Assembly: GCA_964019155.1 (NCBI GenBank)
Contig: OZ025246.1
Location: forward strand, 2,715,066-2,779,065
Direction of reading: 5' to 3'
DNA: 64,000 nt
From: Osedax fenrisi
Taxonomy: Eukaryota; Annelida; Polychaeta; Sabellida; Siboglinidae
Shown here: piece after piece, positions 53,483 through 64,000 of the stretch
Layout of the letters: each line of letters opens with the position of its first letter
How positions within the stretch are numbered: the stretch's first letter is position 1
Notes under the pieces: generated by a model
Told to the model about the DNA's origin: nothing
Databases searched by the model: none
What the model saw: only the letters and a program-made list of their open reading frames with translations
Position numbers and translations under genes: made by a program

Positions 53483-55158
53483 TAGAGATGCCTATATGCT
53501 ACACTAGAGGTGCCTATATAATACACTAGAGGTGCCTATATGCTACACTAGAGGTGCCTATAGGCTACACTAGAGGTGCCTATATGCTACACTAGAGGTG
53601 CCTATATGCTAAACTAGAGGTGCCTATATGCTACACTAGAGGTGCCTATAGGTTACACTAGAGGTGCCTATATGCTACACTAGAGGTGCCTATATAATAC
53701 ACTAGAGGTGCCTATATGCTACACTAGAGGTGCCTATAGGCTACACTAGAGGTGCCTATATGCTACACTAGAGGTGCCTATATGCTAAACTAGAGGTGCC
53801 TATATGCTACACTAGAGGTGCCTATATGCTACACTAGAGGTGCCTATATGCTACACTAGAGGTGCCTATAGGCTACACTAAAGGTGCCTATATGCTACAC
53901 TAGAGGTGCCTATATGCTACACTAGATATGCCTATAGGTTACACTAGAGGTGCCTATATGCTACACTAGAGGTGCTTATATGCTAGATGTACCTATATGC
54001 TACACTAGAGGTGCCTATAGGCTACACTAGAGATGCCTATATGCTACACTAGTGGTGCCTATATGCTACACTAGAGGTGCCTATATGCTACACTAGAGGT
54101 GCCTATATGCTACACTAGAGGTGCCTATATGCTACACTAGAGGTGCCTATATGCTACACTAGAGGTGCCTATAGGCTACACTAGAGATGCCTATATGCTA
54201 CACTAGAGATACCTATATGCTACACTAGAGGTGCCTATAGGCTACACTAGAGGTGCCTATATGCTACACTAAAGGTGCCTATATGCTACACTAGAGGTGC
54301 CTATATGCTACACTAGAGGTGCCTATATGCTACACTAGAGGTGCCTATATGCTACACTAAAGGTGCCTATAGGCTACACTAGAGGTGCCTATATGCTACA
54401 CTAGAGATGCCTATATGCTACATTAGAGGTGCCTATATGCTACACTAGAGGTGCCTATATGCTACACTAGAGGTGCCTATACGCTACACTAGAGGTGCCT
54501 ATATGCTATATTAGAGGTGCCTATATGCTACACTAGAGGTGCCTATATGCTACACTAGAGGTGCCTATATGCTACACTAGAGGTACCTATATGCTACACT
54601 AGAGGTGCATATATGTTACACTAGAGGTGCCTATATGCTAGATGTACCTATATGATACACTAGAGGTGCCTATATGCTACACTAGAGGTGCCTATACGCT
54701 ACACTAGAGGTGCCTATATGCTATATTAGAGGTGCCTATATGCTACACTAGAGGTGCCTATATGCTACACTAGATATGCCTATATGCTACACTAGAGGTG
54801 CCTATATGCTACACTAGAGGTGCCTATATGCTACACTAAAGGTGCCTATATGCTACACTAGAGGTTCCTATATGCTACACTAGATGTGCCTATATGCTAC
54901 ACTAGAGGTGCCTATATGCTACACTAGAGGTGCCTATATGCTACACTAGAGGTGCCTATATGCTACACTAGAGATGCCTATATGCTACACTAGATGTGCC
55001 TATATGCTACACTAGAGGTGCCTATATGCTACACTAGATATGCCTATATGCTACACTAGAGGTGCCTATATGCTACACAGGAGGTGCCTATACGCTATAC
55101 TAGAGGTGCTTATATGCTACACTAGAGGTGCCTATATGCTATACTAGAGGAGCCTATA
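53483..55158. repeat. Minisatellite array 2: 74 units of 22 bp, two of 17 bp
   Basis: A 14-bp partial unit (TAGAGATGCCTATA) joins AACATAACAA directly, then 53497-55158 is 1,662 bp, equal to 74 x 22 + 2 x 17. Variant order follows array 3 until the CATTAGAGG unit at 54421, then jumps to the equivalent of 60328 in array 3: a 610-bp stretch (28 units) is missing. Confidence 0.93.
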
Positions 55159-55161
55159 TGC

Positions 55162-55769
55162 TAGTTATGGGAATTTTACAAAAATCTGGGTTTATAAATC
55201 TGCCAGATATCCATTTTATGGCATATAATATTTCGGAACTGCAAGCATGATCACATAATTTTATGCGAAATAGTAAGCGTACCGAACTCCGTATAACTCT
55301 ATTTATGCAATTTATTAAATATAGGAAATCTGTGATATAAAGAATTAAAGTACTCAATACGAGATAGGACTTGGATTCAATATGAGCTTAGAAATGTTAT
55401 ATGGTAAAACAATTCTAATAGTTGTTAAGTTGTGTAAATTGAAGGACGAAGATCGCCATACACTTGAGATCTAATCGATAAAACATCTATGACTTACTAG
55501 TAGTAAGTTACTATCAAAAATAAAACCAAGAGAGTTACTTAGTATACTATACTATGTATACATTGTATAGTCAACATAAATAGTTTGTTAATTAATTTAC
55601 TTACTTTAGTTAATAGTTCAATTTAGTTTCGAAACGGTTTCGAAACATGTGTAATTTAATCGAAACTGAAACTGAAACCTAGATGTTTTCAACGAAACTG
55701 AATCTGAAACCTAAATTTGTTGAGTGAAACCGTTTCGAAACCCAGATTTTTGTAAAATTCCCATCACTA
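55162..55769. mobile_element. Non-autonomous element with 32-bp inverted ends, copy 2
   Basis: Same 608-bp element as 49928-50535, at +5,234 bp, again flush against the last array unit on its left. It is present by segmental duplication, not independent transposition, because all flanks are duplicated as well. Confidence 0.8.
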
Positions 55770-55837
55770 ATATATATATATTAAATTGTTTATATATATA
55801 TATTTATTAACATTTATATTTGTATACATATATGCAT

Positions 55838-57527
55838 TAGTGATTCAAACGAGTCGAGTTTTTCGAGTCGAGTCGAGCCAGAGTCCGGCTCGAGTCGAAT
55901 CGGACTGAAACTCTATAGAACTTTTTTTAATGAATATTAAATTTAAGGATTTAAATTATTTAATAAAATGTATTGAAATGTATCATATTATTAGTGTTTA
56001 TATTTTTCCATTATTGGTGTTATTATAATTTTTTAAATATGAATAATTTAGAGTATTCGTATGTAATTGATGATCACATGAATAACAACCCAGATATTTT
56101 TAATTACAGATATTATTAAATACATTATTATTAATATAATAAAATAACATTATTAAGTTATTTGTGTGCTGCAAATAATTGTTATAATCACTCGTAATTA
56201 AATAAGGAATATAACTTAGTAGTTGTTAAATGATATAATAAATTATATATTATACATTTTTAGTTATTATATATACTTTATTTTTAATATTATTTAATAA
56301 TTATTATATTATGATATTATTTTTATATTAATAATTCATGAATAAATATTGCCCTGCAAACTATACTAAATATCTTAGTATCATGTTCCATCATACCATA
56401 CTATCAACTTCTAGCACAACGTTATGTAATTTGGAAAATAAGTATTTAAATATTTCAATAAATATTAAAATATATATATTTGTGATCATAACCTTTGTTT
56501 TAATACAAATTAAAAATAACTACAATATGACATCTATAATAGAATTAAATAAGCTTTCCAGTGATACTAGTAATTTGGTTTTTAATTTTTTTTAAATATT
56601 AACAATTTTTTTTTTTAATTTAAATTTTTTTTTAATATTTCAAGAAAATATTAAAAAATATATTGAAATATTTCAAAAAAATGTTAAAAAATATATATCA
56701 AAAAAATGTTTAAAAATATTTAAAAAAATTGTGATCATAACCTTTGTTTTAATACAAATTAAAAATAACTACAATATGACATCTATAATAGAATTAAATA
56801 AGCTTTCCAGTGATACTAGTAATTTGGTTTTTAATTTTTTTTAAATATTAACAATTTTTTTTTTAATTTCAATTTTTTTTTAATATTTCAAGAAAATATT
56901 AAAAAATATATTGACATATTTCAAAAAAATGTTAAAAAATATATATCAAAAAAATGTTTAAAAATATTTAAAAAAATTGTTAAAATTTGAAAATATTTCA
57001 AACAAATTTAAAAAATATATTGAAATATTTCAAAAAAATGTTAAAAAATATATATCAAAAAAATGTTTAAAAATATTTAAAAAAATTGTTAAAATTTGAA
57101 AATATTTCAAACAAATTTAAAAAATATTTAAAAAAAATTATTAATATTTTAACATTTTTTTTTGCTTAAGATTTTACATGATAAAAAATCATTTTAATGA
57201 CACATTTTTTCGAGAGTCTTGAAATAATGAAATTTAGGATTTGATTGTCTTGAGATAATAAATTGTAGGATTTTATTATCTCGAGATAATGAAAAATGGG
57301 AAAAATTTAAATCACTAATAGTACTACAACAGTATACTGTCTAGTTACATCATATCTTACCTATTATCTTTATATAATTTTATTATAATATTGATTTTAT
57401 ATCGACCATATTTTATTTTACGAAACCAACTTTATCCTGTTTCATTTGTTTCGAAACCAACTTTATTCGGTTTAATTTGTTTCGAAACCAATTTTATCAG
57501 GTTTCATTTGTTTCGAATGAATCACTA
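55838..57527. mobile_element. hAT-like non-autonomous element, 1,690 bp, copy 2
   Basis: Counterpart of 50604-52293 with the same ends and the same ATATGCAT duplications at 55830-55837 and 57528-57535. Internal repeats are conserved. Duplicated as part of the module. Confidence 0.85.
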
Positions 57528-57535
57528 ATATGCAT

Positions 57536-58322
57536 AGTCTATTTTAATATATTATGTGTGTTTATTTACACTGAATATATTGTAAGTATATATATATATA
57601 TAAATATATATATTAATTTTTATATATATTATATAATGAAACGTACACAAAAAAGTCTATAAACTTGCAAAATAGAATAAGTAAAAAGAAGGAAATGTTG
57701 TACATAATAAAATATAATATATATATATATATATAAATTCTATAAACTCTTATATATATATGTTATATATTCAAACTAAATTTATATAAAATATTTTTGA
57801 AATATTTTTCCACTAATTATTGAAATAATAAAATATTTGTCTAAATTTGTTTGTATTTTATCAAAAATGTATGTTATTGTATATACTAGAAAGGCAGAAT
57901 CATGAATATCCATAATTAATAAATAATAGATATGAAAACTATTAAACAATGAGTAAAGCACGGTTGGGTACCGCAAGCAATCCCAAATCAGGAATAGTTA
58001 TAATTAATAAATGATAGGTATGCAAATAATCAAAAACGAGCAACGCTGGGTTGGGGCGGTTTTGGTTTGAGTTTTCAACATATTTTGTTATATTTGAAAT
58101 ATGTTATGTTGTATTTTTTAATATATTTTTTGAAATATTTTTTGATTAATTTTTTAAATATTAAAAAAAATATGTTTCTTCATTTATTTGTATTTTAGAT
58201 AAATGTTACTTAATTGTATACAATTTATTATACACTACAAATATAAAATACATTTGTATATAAATAAATGTATATTTTCTTTTTTCAATAAAATATAAAA
58301 CAACTGATATATTTATACTAAC
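57536..58322 (-). other. AT-rich putative intron downstream of EGF exon, copy 2
   Basis: Same content as 52302-53086, with one additional TA near 57590. That extra dinucleotide opens a 61-codon plus-strand frame (57477-57662) absent from the other modules, made largely of Tyr/Ile from TA repeats and therefore not a gene. Confidence 0.6.
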
Positions 58323-58550
58323 CATACGCGCATAATTCACCACCATAGCCAGGTACACATTTGCATGTGTACTTATTAATGTCATCTATGCAAGAACCTC
58401 CATTGTTACATACTATATTAATGCAATCATTAATATTGATTTCACAATTCATACCCGTATATCCAATAACACAAATACATGTATAGGCATTTAATAGATC
58501 ATTACATTTTCCGCCATTTTTACAGGGGCTATTTTTACAATCATTTATAT
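58323..58550 (-). CDS. Exon encoding two EGF-like domains, copy 2
   Basis: As far as I can see identical, base for base, to the exon at 53087-53314, with the same TTTAG acceptor and GTTAGT donor. Transcription would run right to left, so this exon is upstream of copy 1. The two are separated by a 5,008-bp putative intron made of the AT-rich segment, both transposon remnants and array 2. Because both exon ends are phase 1 and the length is a multiple of three, splicing copy 2 to copy 1 gives four EGF domains in frame, with exons 2 and 1 encoding the same peptide twice. Whether the gene is expressed, or is an exon fragment carried along by a satellite, is not decided by this window. Confidence 0.85.
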
Positions 58551-58718
58551 CTAAAGTCAAAAATAGAATTAAAATAATTATTATAAATATATTTGTTCGT
58601 TAAATAATATTTTCCATAATATGAATACTTTATATATATAATATATATATTTAATATATATATATATATATATTTAATATATATTTAGTAGAACAATATA
58701 GTGATTTAAACATAACAA
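58551..58718 (-). other. AT-rich putative intron upstream of EGF exon copy 2
   Basis: Same as 53315-53482, including the acceptor at 58551-58564, TA runs near 58631-58690 and the TAGTGATTTAAAC stub before array 3. Confidence 0.6.
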
Positions 58719-61004
58719 TAGAGATGCCTATATGCTACACTAGAGGTGCCTATATAATACACTAGAGGTGCCTATATGCTACACTAGAGGTGCCTATAGG
58801 CTACACTAGAGGTGCCTATATGCTACACTAGAGGTGCCTATATGCTAAACTAGAGGTGCCTATATGCTACACTAGAGGTGCCTATAGGTTACACTAGAGG
58901 TGCCTATATGCTACACTAGAGGTGCCTATATAATACACTAGAGGTGCCTATATGCTACACTAGAGGTGCCTATAGGCTACACTAGAGGTGCCTATATGCT
59001 ACACTAGAGGTGCCTATATGCTAAACTAGAGGTGCCTATATGCTACACTAGAGGTGCCTATATGCTACACTAGAGGTGCCTATATGCTACACTAGAGGTG
59101 CCTATAGGCTACACTAAAGGTGCCTATATGCTACACTAGAGGTGCCTATATGCTACACTAGATATGCCTATAGGTTACACTAGAGGTGCCTATATGCTAC
59201 ACTAGAGGTGCTTATATGCTAGATGTACCTATATGCTACACTAGAGGTGCCTATAGGCTACACTAGAGATGCCTATATGCTACACTAGTGGTGCCTATAT
59301 GCTACACTAGAGGTGCCTATATGCTACACTAGAGGTGCCTATATGCTACACTAGAGGTGCCTATATGCTACACTAGAGGTGCCTATATGCTACACTAGAG
59401 GTGCCTATAGGCTACACTAGAGATGCCTATATGCTACACTAGAGATACCTATATGCTACACTAGAGGTGCCTATAGGCTACACTAGAGGTGCCTATATGC
59501 TACACTAAAGGTGCCTATATGCTACACTAGAGGTGCCTATATGCTACACTAGAGGTGCCTATATGCTACACTAGAGGTGCCTATATGCTACACTAAAGGT
59601 GCCTATAGGCTACACTAGAGGTGCCTATATGCTACACTAGAGATGCCTATATGCTACATTAGAGGTGCCTATATGCTACACTAGAGGTGCCTATATGCTA
59701 CACTAGAGGTGCCTATATGCTACACTAGAGGTGCCTATAGGTTACACTAGAGGTGCCTATATGCTACACTAGAGGTGCCTATAGGCTACACTAGAGGTGC
59801 CTATATGCTACACTAGAGGTGCCTATATGCTACACTAGAGGTGCCTATATGCTACACTAGAGGTGCCTATATAATACACTAGAGGTTCATATATGCTACA
59901 CTAAAGGTGCCTATATGCTACACTAGAGGTGCCTATATGCTACACTAGAGGTGCCTATATGCTACACTAGAGGTGCCTATATGCTACACTAGAGGTGCCT
60001 ATATGCTACACTAAAGGTGTCTATAGGCTACACTAGTGTGCCTATATGCTACACTAGAGGTGCCTATATAATACACTAGAGGTGCCTATATAATACACTA
60101 GAGGTGCCTATATGCTACACTAGAGGTGCCTATATGCTACACTAGAGGTGCCTATATGCTACACTATAGGTGCCTATATGCTACACTAGAGGTGCCTATA
60201 TGCTACACTAGAGGTGCCTATATGCTACACTAGAGGTGCATATATGTTACACTAGAGGTGCCTATATGCTAGATGTACCTATATGATACACTAGAGGTGC
60301 CTATATGCTACACTAGAGGTGCCTATACGATACACTAGAGGTGCCTATATGCTATATTAGAGGTGCCTATATGCTACACTAGAGGTGCCTATATGCTACA
60401 CTAGAGGTGCCTATATGCTACACTAGAGGTACCTATATGCTACACTAGAGGTGCATATATGTTACACTAGAGGTGCCTATATGCTAGATGTACCTATATG
60501 ATACACTAGAGGTGCCTATATGCTACACTAGAGGTGCCTATACGCTACACTAGAGGTGCCTATATGCTATATTAGAGGTGCCTATATGCTACACTAGAGG
60601 TGCCTATATGCTACACTAGATATGCCTATATGCTACACTAGAGGTGCCTATATGCTACACTAGAGGTGCCTATATGCTACACTAAAGGTGCCTATTTGCT
60701 ACACTAGAGGTTCCTATATGCTACACTAGATGTGCCTATATGCTACACTAGAGGTGCCTATATGCTACACTAGAGGTGCCTATATGCTACACTAGAGGTG
60801 CCTATATGCTACACTAGAGATGCCTATATGCTACACTAGATGTGCCTATATGCTACACTAGAGGTGCCTATATGCTACACTAGATATGCCTATATGCTAC
60901 ACTAGAGGTGCCTATATGCTACACAGGAGGTGCTTATACGCTATACTAGAGGTGCTTATATGCTACACTAGAGGTGCCTATATGCTATACTAGAGGAGCC
61001 TATA
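58719..61004. repeat. Minisatellite array 3: 100 units of 22 bp, three of 17 bp, one of 21 bp
   Basis: After the same 14-bp partial unit as array 2, 58733-61004 is 2,272 bp, equal to 100 x 22 + 3 x 17 + 21. The 21-bp unit (CACTAGTGTGCC near 60032) is shared with array 1 (near 48494) and absent from array 2. A repeated sub-block, from GAGGTGCATATATGTTAC through 17-mer, TGATAC and TATACG(C/A)TAC, occurs twice, as in array 1, and once in array 2. Confidence 0.93.
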
Positions 61005-61007
61005 TGC

Positions 61008-61615
61008 TAGTTATGGGAATTTTACAAAAATCTGGGTTTATAAATCTGCCAGATATCCATTTTATGGCATATAATGTTTCGGAATTGCAAGCATGATCAC
61101 ATAATTTTATGCGAAATAGTAAGCGTACCGAACTCCGTATAACTCTATTTATGCAATTTATTAAATATAGGAAATCTGTGATATAAAGAATTAAAGTACT
61201 CAATACGAGATAGGACTTGGATTCAATATGAGCTTAGAAATGTTATATGGTAAAACAATTCTAATAGTTGTTAAGTTGTGTAAATTGAAGGACGAAGATC
61301 GCCATACACTTGAGATCTAATCGATAAAACATCTATGACTTACTAATAGTAAGTTACTATCAAAAATAAAACCAAGAGAGTTACTTAGTATACTATACTA
61401 TGTATACATTGTATAGTCAACATAAATAGTTTGTTAATTAATTTACTTACTTTAGTTAATAGTTCAATTTAGTTTCGAAACGGTTTCGAAACATGTGTAA
61501 TTTAATCGAAACTGAAACTGAAACCTAGATGTTTTCAACGAAACTGAATCTGAAACCTAAATTTGTTGAGTGAAACCGTTTCGAAACCCAGATTTTTGTA
61601 AAATTCCCATCACTA
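61008..61615. mobile_element. Non-autonomous element with 32-bp inverted ends, copy 3
   Basis: Counterpart of 49928-50535 at +11,080 bp, same length, with a few substitutions (61076, 61085 and 61346). Confidence 0.8.
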
Positions 61616-61683
61616 ATATATATATATTAAATTGTTTATATATATATATTTATTAACATTTATATTTGTATACATATATGCAT

Positions 61684-63373
61684 TAGTGATTCAAACAAGT
61701 CGAGTTTTTCGAGTCGAGTCGAGCCAGAGTCCGGCTCGAGTCGAATCGGACTGAAACTCTATCGATCTTTTTTTAATGAATATTAAATTTAAGGATTTAA
61801 ATTATTTAATAAAATGTATTGAAATGTATCATATTATTAGTGTTTATATTTTTCCATTATTGGTGTTATTATAATTTTTTAAATATGAATAATTTAGAGT
61901 ATTCGTATGTAATTGATGATCACATGAATAACAACCCAGATATTTTTAATTACAGATATTATTAAATACATTATTATTAATATAATAAAATAACATTATT
62001 AAGTTATTTGTGTGCTGCAAATAATTGTTATAATCACTCGTAATTAAATAAGGAATATAACTTAGTAGTTGTTAAATGATATAATAAATTATATATTATA
62101 CATTTTTAGTTATTATATATACTTTATTTTTAATATTATTTAATAATTATTATATTATGATATTATTTTTATATTAATAATTCATGAATAAATATTGCCC
62201 TGCAAACTATACTAAATATCTTAGTATCATGTTCCATCATACCATACTATCAACTTCTAGCACAACGTTATGTAATTTGGAAAATAAGTATTTAAATATT
62301 TCAATAAATATTAAAATATATATATTTGTGATCATAACCTTTGTTTTAATACAAATTAAAAATAACTACAATATGACATCTATAATAGAATTAAATAAGC
62401 TTTCCAGTGATACTAGTAATTTGGTTTTTAATTTTTTTTAAATATTAACAATTTTTTTTTTTAATTTAAATTTTTTTTTAATATTTCAAGAAAATATTAA
62501 AAAATATATTGAAATATTTCAAAAAAATTTTAAAAAATATATATCAAAAAAATGTTTAAAAATATTTAAAAAAATTGTGATCATAACCTTTGTTTTAATA
62601 CAAATTAAAAATAACTACAATATGACATCTATAATAGAATTAAATAAGCTTTCCAGTGATACTAGTAATTTGGTTTTTAATTTTTTTTAAATATTAACAA
62701 TTTTTTTTTTAATTTCAATTTTTTTTTAATATTTCAAGAAAATATTAAAAAATATATTGACATATTTCAAAAAAATGTTAAAAAATATATATCAAAAAAA
62801 TGTTTAAAAATATTTAAAAAAATTGTTAAAATTTGAAAATATTTCAAACAAATTTAAAAAATATATTGAAATATTTCAAAAAAATGTTAAAAAATATATA
62901 TCAAAAAAATGTTTAAAAATATTTAAAAAAATTGTTAAAATTTGAAAATATTTCAAACAAATTTAAAAAATATTTAAAAAAAATTATTAATATTTTAACA
63001 TTTTTTTTTGCTTAAGATTTTACATGATAAAAAATCATTTTAAAGACACATTTTTTCGAGAGTCTTGAAATAATGAAATTTAGGATTTGATTGTCTTGAG
63101 ATAATAAATTGTAGGATTTTATTATCTCGAGATAATGAAAAATGGGAAAAATTTAAATCACTAATAGTACTACAACAGTATACTGTCTAGTTACATCATA
63201 TCTTACCTATTATCTTTATATAATTTTATTATAATATTGATTTTATATCGACCATATTTTATTTTTCGAAACCAACTTTATCCTGTTTCATTTGTTTCGA
63301 AACCAACTTTATTCGGTTTAATTTGTTTCGAAACCAACTTTATCAGGTTTCATTTGTTTCGAATGAATCACTA
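61684..63373. mobile_element. hAT-like non-autonomous element, 1,690 bp, copy 3
   Basis: Same ends, same ATATGCAT duplications (61676-61683 and 63374-63381) and exactly the same length as copies 1 and 2, but with scattered substitutions such as TATCGATC for TATAGAAC near 61761 and CAAACAAG for CAAACGAG at 61697. Confidence 0.85.
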
Positions 63374-63381
63374 ATATGCAT

Positions 63382-63555
63382 AGTCTATTTTAATATATTA
63401 TGTGTGTTTATTTACACTGAATATATTGTAAGTATATATATATATAAATATATATATTAATTTGTATATATATTATATAATGAAACGTACACAAAAAAGT
63501 CTATAAACTTGCAAAATAGAATAAGTAAAAAGAAGGAAATGTTGTACATAATAAA

Positions 63556-63596
<41 letters not shown>

Positions 63597-64000
63597 TCTA
63601 TAAACTCTTATATATATATATGTTATATATTCAAACTAAATTTATATAAAATATTTTTGAAATATTTTTCCACTAATTATTGAAATAATAAAATATTTGT
63701 CTAAATTTGTTTGTATTTTATCAAAAATGTATGTTATTGTATATACTAGAAAGGCAGAATCATGAATATCCATAATTAATAAATAATAGATATGAAAACT
63801 ATTAAACAATGAGTAAAGCACGGTTGGGTACCGCAAGCAATCCCAAATCAGGAATAGTTATAATTAATAAATGATAGATATGCAAATAATCAAAAACAGC
63901 AACGCTGGGTTGGGGCGGTTTTGGTTTGAGTTTTCAACATATTTTGTTATATTTGAAATATGTTATGTTGTATTTTTTAATATATTTTTTGAAATATTTT
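63382..64000 (-). other. AT-rich putative intron, module 3, truncated by window edge
   Basis: Same content as 52302-52905, 16 bp longer because of TA-tract growth: 14 bp in the tract at 63561-63593 and 2 bp in the next run near 63610. The imperfect 88-bp-spaced direct repeat is present. No EGF exon is reached before the window ends. Confidence 0.6.
63561..63593. repeat. (AT)n microsatellite, expanded in module 3
   Basis: 33 bp of alternating A and T against 19 bp at the corresponding place in modules 1 and 2. Confidence 0.85.

Larger units (their letters stand above)
53483..58718. repeat. Module 2 of the segmental triplication, 5,236 bp
   Basis: Array 2 (76 complete units) plus a second copy of the 3.55-kb segment. 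The single-copy part is offset from module 1 by 5,234 bp, or 5,236 bp after one extra TA in a microsatellite. I noticed no base substitution between modules 1 and 2 in the single-copy part, so the duplication is very recent or recently homogenised (or an assembly effect). Confidence 0.9.
58719..64000. repeat. Module 3 of the segmental triplication, cut by the window edge
   Basis: Array 3 plus a third copy of the single-copy segment, which runs off the right edge just before its EGF exon (expected to begin about 180 bp past the edge). This copy is the most diverged. Substitutions versus modules 1 and 2 include 61076, 61085, 61346, 61697, 61763 and 61766, and it has a longer TA tract. Confidence 0.88.

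Noticed and set aside
57477..57662. 61-codon plus-strand frame
   Set aside because: Present only in module 2 because of a 2-bp TA difference. Mostly Tyr/Ile from TA repeats.

Overview
This is eukaryotic, almost certainly metazoan, DNA. Three things point that way: a very long minisatellite, AT-rich spacers carrying hAT-like transposon footprints (8-bp target duplication, short inverted ends), and an EGF-pair exon bounded by spliceosomal AG/GT signals in phase 1. The lineage cannot be read from the sequence. An AT-rich invertebrate (a cnidarian, for example) is a guess only. There is no bacterial operon, no RNA gene that I can recognise and no complete gene.

Layout. Positions 1-49924 are one tandem array of a 22-bp unit (TGCTACACTAG followed by AGGTGCCTATA). 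By my register bookkeeping it holds about 2,298 units: 2,170 of 22 bp, about 126 of a 17-bp form (TGCTAGATGTACCTATA) and two of 21 bp. The first 6,116 bp are 278 units in unbroken 22-bp register. From 6117 on, 17-bp units appear and the array is built of multi-kilobase higher-order repeats, with verified offsets of 4,530, 3,658 and 3,458 bp. A 19-unit, 418-bp higher-order repeat occurs four times between 30.6 and 35.3 kb. From 47222 to the right edge the sequence is a tandem triplication of a module, [array segment] + [3.55 kb AT-rich single-copy segment]: module 1 at 47222-53482, module 2 at 53483-58718, module 3 at 58719 to beyond 64000. The array segments hold 123, 76 and 104 complete units respectively.

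The 3.55-kb segment contains, left to right: a 608-bp element with 32-bp inverted ends flush against the array; a 1,690-bp hAT-like element with a perfect 8-bp target duplication (ATATGCAT); AT-rich intron-like DNA with TA microsatellites; and, on the minus strand, a 228-bp exon encoding two complete EGF-like domains. The exon is symmetric (phase 1-1), so tandem duplication of the module adds EGF pairs to a protein without breaking the frame. Two identical exons are visible. A third is expected a few hundred bases past the right edge. If the gene is live and continues leftwards, its next intron is more than 53 kb and almost entirely minisatellite.

The most interesting story is the interplay: a minisatellite embedded in or beside an EGF-repeat gene, bounded by transposon ends, whose recombination appears to have duplicated an exon module very recently while the array itself changed length in each copy.
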